In this document: in pieces, positions 41,941-49,230 of the stretch
How positions within the stretch are numbered: position 1 is the stretch's first letter
Layout: every line of letters begins with the position of its first letter
Source of the DNA: Salinicola salarius
GTDB lineage: Bacteria > Pseudomonadota > Gammaproteobacteria > Pseudomonadales > Halomonadaceae
Direction of reading: 5' to 3'
NCBI RefSeq assembly: GCF_003206135.1
Contig: NZ_PZJT01000002.1
Location: 1 to 64,000 of the forward strand
Length of the DNA stretch: 64,000 bases
Notes under the pieces: model-generated
What the model was told of the DNA's origin: nothing
What the model saw: the letters and a program-made list of their open reading frames with translations, nothing else
The model's database searches: none
Position numbers and translations under genes: made by a program

Positions 41941-42753
41941 AATGGCGTCAATCGGTTCGGTCCGGGCCGCGCTCGCGGCGGGTGTCGTCCAGCGGGCGCC
42001 ATTCTGCGTCAGATGCGCCTCCCAGCCGAACCGGGCCAGCAAGGCGGAAAAATGGTCGTCGGGGGCGGCTTCCAGTCTCAGCTGGCGGGCCTCGAACGGG
42101 TGGCGAAACTCCAGCGCCACCGCCGACAGCAACAGGTGCGGGCAGTCCAGACGATCGCGAAAGTAGCGATTGTGAATGCCCTTGCCATGCTTGGCATCGC
42201 CGATGATCGGGTGGCCGCAGCGCGCCAGATGACGCCGGATCTGATGGCGCCGGCCCGTCTCCGGCCGTGCCTCCATCAGCGAATAGCGCGACTGCGGATA
42301 GCGATCGATCGCCACCGGAATCTCCGCCGTCGCCAGCCGCCGGAAGTGGGTCAGCGCCGGGTGGGCGGGCATCTCCGCCTTGGGCCGGATGCCATCTTCC
42401 TCGCGCAGGGGCGCATCGACACTCACCGTCTCCGGCCCCCAGCCGCGAACCACGGCCAGATAGCGCTTGTTCACCCGATGTTCGGTGAACGCCCGGGTCA
42501 GCGCGGCGGCGGCGTCGCTGTCCAGCGCGAACAGCAGCACGCCGCCGGTGGGGCGGTCCAGACGATGCACCGGAAAGACATGCTGGCCGATCTGGTCGCG
42601 CATCGTCTGCATCACGAACCGGGTTTCCCCGCGGGCCAGCGCCGTGCGATGCACCAGCATGCCGGGCGGCTTGGCGACGGCGATCAGGCGCGCATCGCGG
42701 TAGATCACCGGCAGCGGCCCAAGGCGCTCGGTTGGGGTAAGCGGCACGGTCAT
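41935..42753 (-). CDS. truC: tRNA pseudouridine(65) synthase TruC
   Basis: The 272-residue RluA-family synthase has the catalytic block HVFPVHRLDRPTGGVLLFALD (active Asp in HRLDRPTGG), AVAKPPGMLVHRT, KRYLAVVRGW and ARPETGRRHQIRRHLARCGHPIIGDAKHG. The RYPQSRYSLMEA and VMQTMRDQIGQHVF wording matches TruC, which makes pseudouridine 65 in tRNA-Ile1 and tRNA-Asp. The start is at 42753. The stop codon is embedded in the 14-bp repeat array. It is divergent from the sirtuin gene and on the same strand as tcdA, another tRNA-modification gene. Confidence 0.93.
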   Translation of the reverse strand: MTVPLTPTERLGPLPVIYRDARLIAVAKPPGMLVHRTALARGETRFVMQTMRDQIGQHVFPVHRLDRPTGGVLLFALDSDAAAALTRAFTEHRVNKRYLAVVRGWGPETVSVDAPLREEDGIRPKAEMPAHPALTHFRRLATAEIPVAIDRYPQSRYSLMEARPETGRRHQIRRHLARCGHPIIGDAKHGKGIHNRYFRDRLDCPHLLLSAVALEFRHPFEARQLRLEAAPDDHFSALLARFGWEAHLTQNGARWTTPAASAARTEPIDAIP

Positions 42754-42894
42754 GGCACTGGCCTGGGTAAACGAACAGGGCGCTATTGTCGGGGCTGGCG
42801 AAGGCGATCTCAAGGGGCTGACCGAGTGCCCGGATGTCCGACGCATGCTAGCCTCGGAAACAGTGAAGCAGCGAACATCAGGAAGCCTGTCGCC

Positions 42895-43623
42895 ATGAGT
42901 GATACCCGTTCCCCGCATCTGGTCGTGCTGACCGGCGCCGGCATCAGCGCCGAAAGCGGCCTCAAGACCTTTCGCGATGGCGATGGCCTGTGGGAAAACC
43001 ATCGCATCGAGGATGTCGCCACCCCGGAAGCCTGGGCGCGCGACCCCGAAACCGTGCTGCGCTTCTACGACGAGCGCCGCGAGCAGACCCGCCGGGCACG
43101 GCCTAACGCCGCGCATCAGGCGCTGGCCGAACTAGAGGCCGCGGGATTCAGGGTCAGCGTGGTCACCCAGAACATCGACGACCTGCACGAACGCGCCGGC
43201 TCGCGCCACGTGCTGCACCTGCATGGCGAGATCCTGCTGGCGCGCTCCTCGGTCGATGCCAATCTGCGCTACCCGTTGAGCGACCCCGCGACCCGGGGCC
43301 GGATCGCGCTGGGCGATCTGTGCGACAAGGGCAGCCAGCTGCGCCCGGACGTGGTCTGGTTCGGCGAAGCCGTGCCGCGCTATGCCGAGGCCTGCGATAT
43401 CGTCGCCGGGGCCGACGCGCTGCTGGTCGTCGGCACCTCGCTGGCGGTCATGCCCGCCGCCTTGCTGCTGGAGCAGGCACCGTTCGATGCGCCATGCTGG
43501 CTGGTCGACCCCCACGCCCGCGATCTGGCGCCGCCGGGCGTCAGCCCGATCGCCGAACCGGCCAGCCGCGGCGTGCCGGCGCTGGTAGCGCGCTGGCGAG
43601 AGCAGGGCGGCTTTGCCGATTGA
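42895..43623 (+). CDS. Sirtuin-family NAD-dependent deacylase lacking the zinc cysteines
   Basis: The 242-residue CobB-like sirtuin has the NAD-binding GAGISAESGLKTFRDGDGLWE, TQNIDDLHERAG, the catalytic His in LHLHGE, VVWFGEAVP and VVGTSLAVMPAA. Between the catalytic His and VVWFGE, where most sirtuins have a four-Cys zinc site, only one Cys (LCDKGSQ) remains. The first cysteine pair is replaced by ARSSVDANLRY. It may fold without zinc, as E. coli-type class U relatives with reduced sites do, or have altered activity. ATG 42895 follows GGAAG. It is probably a lysine deacylase acting on metabolic enzymes. Confidence 0.9.
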   Translation: MSDTRSPHLVVLTGAGISAESGLKTFRDGDGLWENHRIEDVATPEAWARDPETVLRFYDERREQTRRARPNAAHQALAELEAAGFRVSVVTQNIDDLHERAGSRHVLHLHGEILLARSSVDANLRYPLSDPATRGRIALGDLCDKGSQLRPDVVWFGEAVPRYAEACDIVAGADALLVVGTSLAVMPAALLLEQAPFDAPCWLVDPHARDLAPPGVSPIAEPASRGVPALVARWREQGGFAD

Positions 43624-43860
43624 TCTTCCCGCGACGTCCATGTTCCGTGGTGTCCATGTTCTGTGACGCCGCGTCGCTTTCTGCCTTTTGTTTCCTTTTG
43701 CCTCCTTTTGCCTATTTAGTCGCGGCACACGCTGCGGCAAAATAGCGCGCCCGGTCGATGCCGGATCCGCTGCCGTTTCCGGATCGACCCCAACAGAGCC
43801 GCTCGAGCGGCCCCGGTTCGCCAGTCGGCGAGCCAGACTATCTCGCTAGGACACATCATC

Positions 43861-44814
43861 ATGTTTGAACGCATCAACCGGTTGTTCCCGGTCTGGGCCG
43901 TCTTGCTGGCCGTCGTCGCCGCCTTCGCGCCGGAGCTCTTCGTCGGGCTGAAGGCGGATATCAAGACACTGCTCGTGGTGATCATGTTCGCCATGGGCCT
44001 GACATTGACCCGCGAAGACTTCGCCCGCGTGATCAAGGCGCCCAAGCCGATCGCCGTCGGTGTCATCCTGCAGTTTCTGATCATGCCGGTCGCCGCGCTG
44101 CTGGTTTCGCGCGTGCTGGGGCTGGGCCCGGAGCTGACCACCGGGATGATCCTGGTCGGCGCCACTGCGGGCGGCACCTCTTCCAACGTCATGACCTGGC
44201 TTGCCGGCGGCCACGTCGCACTGTCGGTGTCGATGACCATGGTTTCCACCGTGATCTCGGTCGTCGCCACGCCGTTCATCACCTGGCTGCTGGTCGGCCA
44301 GAGCATCGGCGTGCCGGTTCTCGGCATGCTGATGAGCATCGCGCAACTGGTCATCGCACCGATCGCGCTGGGTGTCATCGTCCATCACCTGCTGGGCGCG
44401 CGCATCCGCAAGATCGAATCGGCACTGGCGACGCTCGCCATGGCCGCCATCGTGCTGATCATCGCCATCGTGGTCGCGCTCAACGCCGGCAACCTGGCAA
44501 CGCTGGGGCCGATCGTGGCGATCGCCGTCATCGCCCACAACGGTATCGGCCTCGCCGCCGGCTACTGGCTGAGCCGTGCGCTGGGCTTCGACATTCGCAC
44601 TGCGCGCACCATCGCCTTCGAGGTCGGCCTGCAGAATTCCGGCCTGGCGGTCACGCTCGCCAACCAGTTCTTCACCGCCGGCGCCGCGCTGCCGGGGGCG
44701 CTGTTCTCGGTCTGGCACAACGTCTCCGGCTCCCTGCTTGCGGGTTACTGGAAACAGCGCGGCATCCCCGCCCGCAGCGCCACGTCGGAAACGAGCGAAA
44801 GCACCAGCCGCTGA
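43861..44814 (+). CDS. Bile acid:sodium symporter (BASS) family transporter
   Basis: The 317-residue membrane protein has about ten helices and the BASS features LLVVIMFAMGLTLTREDF, GATAGGTSSNVMTWLAGG and FEVGLQNSGLAVTLANQFF (the crossover ENG-like/QNSGLA motif that binds Na+). Bacterial members take up organic anions such as pyruvate or pantoate, and the substrate here is not known. The ribosome-binding site is weak (AGGACA). A terminator follows at 44851. Confidence 0.9.
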   Translation: MFERINRLFPVWAVLLAVVAAFAPELFVGLKADIKTLLVVIMFAMGLTLTREDFARVIKAPKPIAVGVILQFLIMPVAALLVSRVLGLGPELTTGMILVGATAGGTSSNVMTWLAGGHVALSVSMTMVSTVISVVATPFITWLLVGQSIGVPVLGMLMSIAQLVIAPIALGVIVHHLLGARIRKIESALATLAMAAIVLIIAIVVALNAGNLATLGPIVAIAVIAHNGIGLAAGYWLSRALGFDIRTARTIAFEVGLQNSGLAVTLANQFFTAGAALPGALFSVWHNVSGSLLAGYWKQRGIPARSATSETSESTSR

Positions 44815-44850
44815 GATTGATACAGATATTGTCTTAATTCCGGGGCTAGG

Positions 44851-44891
44851 AAAGCGGGGCGGAGTGCTAGAATGCGCGCGCCCCGCTTTTT
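44851..44891 (+). terminator. Rho-independent terminator after BASS gene
   Basis: AAAGCGGGGC (44851-44860) pairs with GCCCCGCTTT (44880-44889), ending in TTTTT. Confidence 0.85.
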
Positions 44892-44914
44892 CGTAGGCCG
44901 GAGAGAGCCGATCC

Positions 44915-45721
44915 ATGCGTGATGATGCCGAACTGACGACCGAATCCTGGTCGCTGAGCGAGACCGAATTCCCGAATGCTGACGCCCTGCGCGACATGGC
45001 TGGCGGAGACGCGACCCCGCCGCGCCGCGAATTCAAGGCTCGGGGCAGCTTCGTCGAACGCTGCGACGGCTGCCGCCTGCCGGTGCTCAACTGCCTCTGC
45101 CCGTTCCGCGTGACCGCGACCAGCGACGCCCGGGTATGGCTGCTGACGCACCCCTACGAGCACAACAAGCCCACCAACACCGGGCGCCTGATCGCCGATG
45201 TGCTGCCACAGACCCAGACCTTCACCTGGTATCGCACCGCGCCGGAGGCACGGCTGCTCGAGCTGCTGGCGGACCGACGTTACGTGCCGTTCGTGGTCTT
45301 CCCCGACGACCAGCCGGACTACCAGCATCGCGTGGTCGACGAGCGTGCCGTGATCGTCGCCAAGCAGGATGGCTTCATTCCCGTCTTCATCCTGATCGAC
45401 GGCACCTGGCGTCAGGCGCGGCGGATCTTCCGCAAGAGCCCGTACCTGGAAAACCTGCCGGTGCTGCCGCTCCACACGGATCGGCTGACACGTTACCGGC
45501 TGCGCAAGCCGGCCTCCGCCTCGCATCTCTGTACCGCCGAGGTCGCCGCCGAGCTGCTGCGCAATACCGGCGACGTCACCGCCGCCAACGTGCTCGACGA
45601 CTACTTCGACGCCTTCAACGAGAGCTACGCCGCGAGCCGCTTCTATCACAAGATCGAGAAGCCCAACGCCGCCATGCAGCGCCTGCTCGAACGTCGCGCC
45701 TTCGGTGCCGCTTTCTCCTGA
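44915..45721 (+). CDS. tapT: DTW-domain tRNA-uridine aminocarboxypropyltransferase
   Basis: The 268-residue DTW-domain protein is of the YfiP/TapT type, which uses S-adenosylmethionine to add an aminocarboxypropyl group to U47 of tRNAs. It has a zinc-binding-like CDGCRLPVLNCLCPF, LLTHPYEHNKPTNTGRL, the DTW-equivalent LIDGTWRQARRIFRKSPYL, and RYRLRKPASASHLCTAEVAAELL. The first ~45 residues are a variable lead. It lies 200 bp upstream of the tRNA-Arg gene. The subfamily assignment (TapT versus TuaA-type) is likely but not certain. Confidence 0.85.
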   Translation: MRDDAELTTESWSLSETEFPNADALRDMAGGDATPPRREFKARGSFVERCDGCRLPVLNCLCPFRVTATSDARVWLLTHPYEHNKPTNTGRLIADVLPQTQTFTWYRTAPEARLLELLADRRYVPFVVFPDDQPDYQHRVVDERAVIVAKQDGFIPVFILIDGTWRQARRIFRKSPYLENLPVLPLHTDRLTRYRLRKPASASHLCTAEVAAELLRNTGDVTAANVLDDYFDAFNESYAASRFYHKIEKPNAAMQRLLERRAFGAAFS

Positions 45722-45918
45722 ATCCGGTTGCCATCGCCGCTTTCCGATACGCCTCGCCCATCGGCGAGGCCGCTTCTGGCAGGGTAGGAGCGATGAAGGG
45801 CCGATCTCTTCCGTCTGGTGCGCCGCATTTCGGCGCCGGTGCATTTCAGCGCCGGTGCATTCCCAGCGCCGACGGCCTCGCATAAACGGCCCCGGTAATG
45901 TTATCGTCTGCGCCGTGC

Positions 45919-45995
45919 GCCCGAATAGCTCAATTGGATAGAGTACCGGCCTTCGAAGCCGTGGGTTGCAGGTTCGAGTCCTGCTTCGGGCGCCA
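45919..45995 (+). tRNA. tRNA-Arg (anticodon TCG)
   Basis: A cloverleaf can be drawn. Acceptor GCCCGAA pairs with TTCGGGC, the D arm follows TAGCTC, the anticodon loop is CTTCGAA (anticodon TCG, reading CGA), the T arm is GCAGG-TTCGAGT-CCTGC, the discriminator is G, and CCA is encoded. Its 3' end is the left junction of the island. Confidence 0.96.
45979..45992 (+). repeat. Left attachment repeat in the tRNA-Arg 3' end
   Basis: TCCTGCTTCGGGCG, part of the T arm and acceptor stem of tRNA-Arg. An identical copy is at 51989. Confidence 0.85.
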
Positions 45996-46098
45996 TTTCG
46001 ATTGATTTCGAATATCCCGCCTTACTCAACCGTGCATCACTACTGATCCTTGCGGCTCGGCCTATAGAGCCAATTCCGCATGTCATCGGTTCCCCGAC

Positions 46099-46677
46099 TC
46101 ACGCTACCAATTTCTCGACCATCAAGATGATCGAGTGAATCACCTTGATATGGATCTCCTGGATACGGTCGGCGTAGCCGAAGTGAGGAACCCGAATTTC
46201 CACGTCGGCGAGACCCGCCAATTTGCCGCCATCCTTGCCGGTCAGCAGTATGACGTTCATGTTCTGGGCTCGGGCGGCTTCGACAGCCTTGATGATGGTC
46301 TCGGAGTTGCCCGAGGTGGAAAGGCCGAACAGCACGTCTCCTTGCCTGCCCACGGCTTCGACATAGCGCGAGAACACATATTCGTAGCCGAAGTCATTGG
46401 CAACGCAGGAGAGGTGGCTGGGATCGGAAATGGCGATGGCGGGCAGGCCCCGGCGGTCATCACGGAAGCGCCCGGTGAGCTCTTCGGCGAAATGCATGGC
46501 GTCGCAGTGAGAACCGCCATTGCCGCAGGCGAGAACCTTGCCACCGGCTTTGAAGCGTGCCGCCAACAGCTCCGCCGCCTGAGCGACCGCTTCCAACTGG
46601 GCTTCATCCTGACTGAAGCGGGAAAGCACGTCGGCGGCTTCGTTCATCTGGTCTCGTACGATCTCTTTCAATTCCAC
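46099..46677 (-). CDS. gmhA: Phosphoheptose isomerase
   Basis: The 192-residue SIS-domain isomerase makes D-glycero-manno-heptose 7-phosphate for LPS inner core. It has the GmhA-specific zinc/active-site wording [38 protein letters not shown] and [17 protein letters not shown], ending [30 protein letters not shown]. The start is GTG 46677 with AAGGAAG. Longer in-frame ORFs are not conserved. It lies inside the island bounded by the tRNA-Arg repeats. Whether it is the cell's only GmhA or an extra copy cannot be told from this window. Confidence 0.92.
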   Translation of the reverse strand: MELKEIVRDQMNEAADVLSRFSQDEAQLEAVAQAAELLAARFKAGGKVLACGNGGSHCDAMHFAEELTGRFRDDRRGLPAIAISDPSHLSCVANDFGYEYVFSRYVEAVGRQGDVLFGLSTSGNSETIIKAVEAARAQNMNVILLTGKDGGKLAGLADVEIRVPHFGYADRIQEIHIKVIHSIILMVEKLVA

Positions 46678-46846
46678 GGAGGCTTCCTTTGGGCTGGCAT
46701 TGCTGACGAGGATAGCAAGCCTAAACACCCGAGGCCCTCGATGCGGTAATGCAGCGCCTGGGATAGTCATTCGTCATCTTGTCAGCCTGAGGTGAGCGCC
46801 GCACACTCTCGAGTTCCCGCGAGCCCACCTTCAGCATGGATACCCC

Positions 46847-47590
46847 GTGACTTTCGAGACGATTCTGATCATCGCCTGTGCCTATTTCGTGGCCGCCTTC
46901 GTCAAAGGGGCGACGGGCCTTGGGTTCTCGACATCCGCGTTGCCCATCCTCGCGCTTGGCCTGGGCCTGAAATCCGCCATGCCGCTGGTCATCATTCCCT
47001 CGCTGGTCAGCAATGCCCTCGTTATGCGGCAGGCAGGGTACTTCGGCGAGACGATCCGGCGCTTCTGGCCCATGTTCCTCGCTACTATTCCGGGCTTGCT
47101 GCTGGGCCTCGCCGTGCTGGATCTTATCGACAGCCTCATTGCCGGAGCGGTACTGGGCGTGGTCCTGATCAGCTACGGGGCTTTTACGCTGTTTCGCCCA
47201 GGGCGGCCGATGTCGGAGAGCCTGGGCCGGAAGCTCGCGCCAGTCTCGGGCTTTCTCACGGGGCTGGTCAATGGCATGACCGGATCCCAAGTAATGCCGG
47301 TGCTGCCGTTCCTGCTCGCGCTCCAGCTCGATCCCAAGCGGTTCATCCAGGCGATCAACATCTCCTTCAGCCTGTCGAGCATCATCATGGCGGTGGGCCT
47401 GGCGAAGCTCGGCCTCATGACGGTCGAATCGATCTGGATCTCGCTGCTGGGGCTGATACCCGTCTATGCCGGCACCCGAATCGGCGGCATCGTGCGCCAG
47501 CGGATGGACGCCGCCACGTTCCGCCAAGTGGTCCTGCTGATGCTGATCGCCTTCGGCGTGGTGCTGGTCAGCAAGACCGCCCTAGCTTAG
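46847..47590 (+). CDS. TauE/SafE-family sulfite/organosulfonate exporter-like permease
   Basis: The 247-residue protein has about eight hydrophobic helices and the TauE/SafE pattern: N-terminal VAAFVKGATGLGFSTSALPIL, then a repeat-like second half GFLTGLVNGMTGSQVMPVLPFLLALQLDP. It probably exports a small sulfur- or carbon-containing anion, with substrate unknown. It starts with GTG 46847 and no clear Shine-Dalgarno. It is divergent from gmhA and inside the island. Confidence 0.88.
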   Translation: MTFETILIIACAYFVAAFVKGATGLGFSTSALPILALGLGLKSAMPLVIIPSLVSNALVMRQAGYFGETIRRFWPMFLATIPGLLLGLAVLDLIDSLIAGAVLGVVLISYGAFTLFRPGRPMSESLGRKLAPVSGFLTGLVNGMTGSQVMPVLPFLLALQLDPKRFIQAINISFSLSSIIMAVGLAKLGLMTVESIWISLLGLIPVYAGTRIGGIVRQRMDAATFRQVVLLMLIAFGVVLVSKTALA

Positions 47591-48340
47591 TGCTTGGCTC
47601 TAGAGGGCCGACATCGACTCGATAGCCCCCGACGGCCATAGGCTCCCCATCTGCGCGCAGGCAAACGCCTATCCCATTCCCGCTACGCTCGACGCTATCG
47701 GCCAAGCCGGGGTAGGGCGAGAAGTGCTCAAGCATGGCCATCCATAAGCCGATAGGGAAAGAAAGGTTCCCGAGTCGACCCGAGGAAGCCGGAATGTTCC
47801 AAGAACGTCACAGGTTAGGCGGTTGTGGCCACTCCAGGGCGCTGGATGCCCCCGGCTGCGCCCTTCACCGCCGGCGCGCTGTCGACTCCCCGCCCCGCCT
47901 GCGCGCTAAATGGGTCGGTTTTGATGCAGCGTTGCAGATGGCTCCAAGCCGCGCCAGCACTGGGGCGGCGGGCAGTTTTGTAGCCCTAGAAAATCATGCG
48001 GAATGTTGCGTTTTGCAGTCCACTCGACGAAAGGCGGGAGGCGTTGGATAGAGAAGGGAAACGAAATGTGTCAGATTGATACGAAAGGTATTCCTGAGAG
48101 GGGTTGAGAGGTCTACCAGGTTCCGCACGAGGGGGCGTGCAGGAAAAGGCCGCAGGATTGTTTGGTAATGTTAAACAGCAATCTTTAATCAGCATTCACG
48201 TTAAGATCAGGCGGTTAAGGTGGCGGCAGAAGAATGTCAAACGCGCGCGCTTGTTCTAGTGAAAAGACGCGCCTTCTACCTAATAATTGTTACATGATTA
48301 CAACCTTAAACATCCAGTTCCAATTAAATAAGTGTTGGCT
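47591..48340. other. Island region without a recognisable gene
   Basis: About 750 bp. The first ~450 bp are GC-rich, with short ORFs that lack protein character (for example plus-strand 47734-48051). From about 48170 the composition turns AT-rich toward hamA. It may hold remains of an older cargo or the defence promoter. I found no integrase remnant by eye. Confidence 0.5.
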
Positions 48341-49230
48341 ATGAATGACGAAGCAATTAAAAATCTATTGACCAATGTTGAGTCTTTAGTAAATCACACT
48401 TGTCACTTCACGTTTGATTTAACCAAGCCAGAGGGCAAAACCCACAAAGGCGTATGCATAAACTATACAGACTTGCAGGAAAGAAGAAATGATTTTCTAA
48501 GGGAGTTGAAAAACACGGTATGTAGTTGGGTTTATGGCAAAGAAAAATACAGCACTCTTTTTCAAAAAGAACTAGCGAAAAGAGGCCATGACTATCAAAA
48601 TGCTTCATCTCATATAGATAGTTTGGCACGAGACAAATTCAGGAAGGGAATTCCACAAGGTCAATTTGGTGAATTATTGTTATTCAATTTTCTGCAATAT
48701 TTTTTCAAAGCTCCTGCCTTGTTAAGAAAAATGCCTTTGACTACTAGTAGAGGTCACGAGCGTTTTGGAGCCGATGCAATTCATTACAGGAAAATCGATG
48801 GAGAAAACATTATTTTCATCGGAGAATCCAAAGCATATAGGTCAAATTATAGATTTAAACAAGCATTTGCCGAATCTCTCAGCAGCATAGTTGACGCTTA
48901 CGGCTCTTTACAGGAAGAGTTGTTATTATATACATATGATGACTTCATTGACCCACAACTACAAGATATCGCTGAGAAACTTAAAGATGGCGAGCTAGAG
49001 AATGTAAGATATGAACTTGTCTGCTTAATCTCTTATAATGAGTTAAAAAGTCCTCTTGCTAAATGTGAAAAAGAAATAAAAAAAAGATAGAAACCATAAT
49101 TAATGAAAGATTTTCATCATTAGGTTTGGATGTAACGAAAGATATAAGTCGGACATTGATTGAAAGAGTTCACTATATCGTGTTTCCTTTTTGGGATTTT
49201 GATGGGATGTTGGAAGGTTTTGATTCATGA
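48341..49230 (+). CDS. hamA: HamA, Hachiman effector nuclease (DUF1837), interrupted by a -1 frameshift
   Basis: DUF1837 protein of the two-gene Hachiman anti-phage system. The PD-(D/E)xK nuclease core is visible: GQFGELLLFNFLQYFF, Asp145 in RFGADAIHY, and Glu162/Lys164 in IFIGESKAY. In the starting frame translation stops at TAG 49088-49090. The next frame (-1) continues without break as KIETIINERFSSLGLDVTKD (and onward to FWDFDGMLEGFDS) and ends at TGA 49228-49230, overlapping the hamB ATG as ATGA. The shift point is the A8 run 49078-49085. Full length by -1 slippage would be about 296 residues. The start is ATG 48341, with GTG 48332 also possible. The coordinates given span both frames. 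Confidence 0.85.
49078..49086 (+). promoter_or_regulatory. A8G slippery tract in hamA
   Basis: Zero-frame codons are ATA AAA AAA AGA TAG. The heptamer A AAA AAA precedes A-G, so tRNA-Lys pairs could slip back one base and continue AAG ATA GAA. A stop codon lies two codons downstream. No stem-loop of obvious strength follows within 10 nt. Confidence 0.6.

Noticed and set aside
42013..42894. In-frame N-terminal extension of the sirtuin gene
   Set aside because: It runs antisense through truC and lacks conserved sequence. The sirtuin fold and ribosome-binding site fit ATG 42895.
45919..45995. tRNA starting at 45917 with acceptor GCGCCCG
   Set aside because: That register puts bases 8-9 and the discriminator/CCA out of place. 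The register starting at 45919 gives a perfect acceptor stem and encoded CCA.
47734..48051. 105-codon plus-strand ORF in the island
   Set aside because: No ribosome-binding site, no hydrophobic or domain pattern, and surrounding frames are equally open.
49078..49090. Treating hamA as a complete 250-residue protein
   Set aside because: The open -1 frame, its protein-like content and the exact ATGA overlap with hamB show that the C-terminus was cut off.
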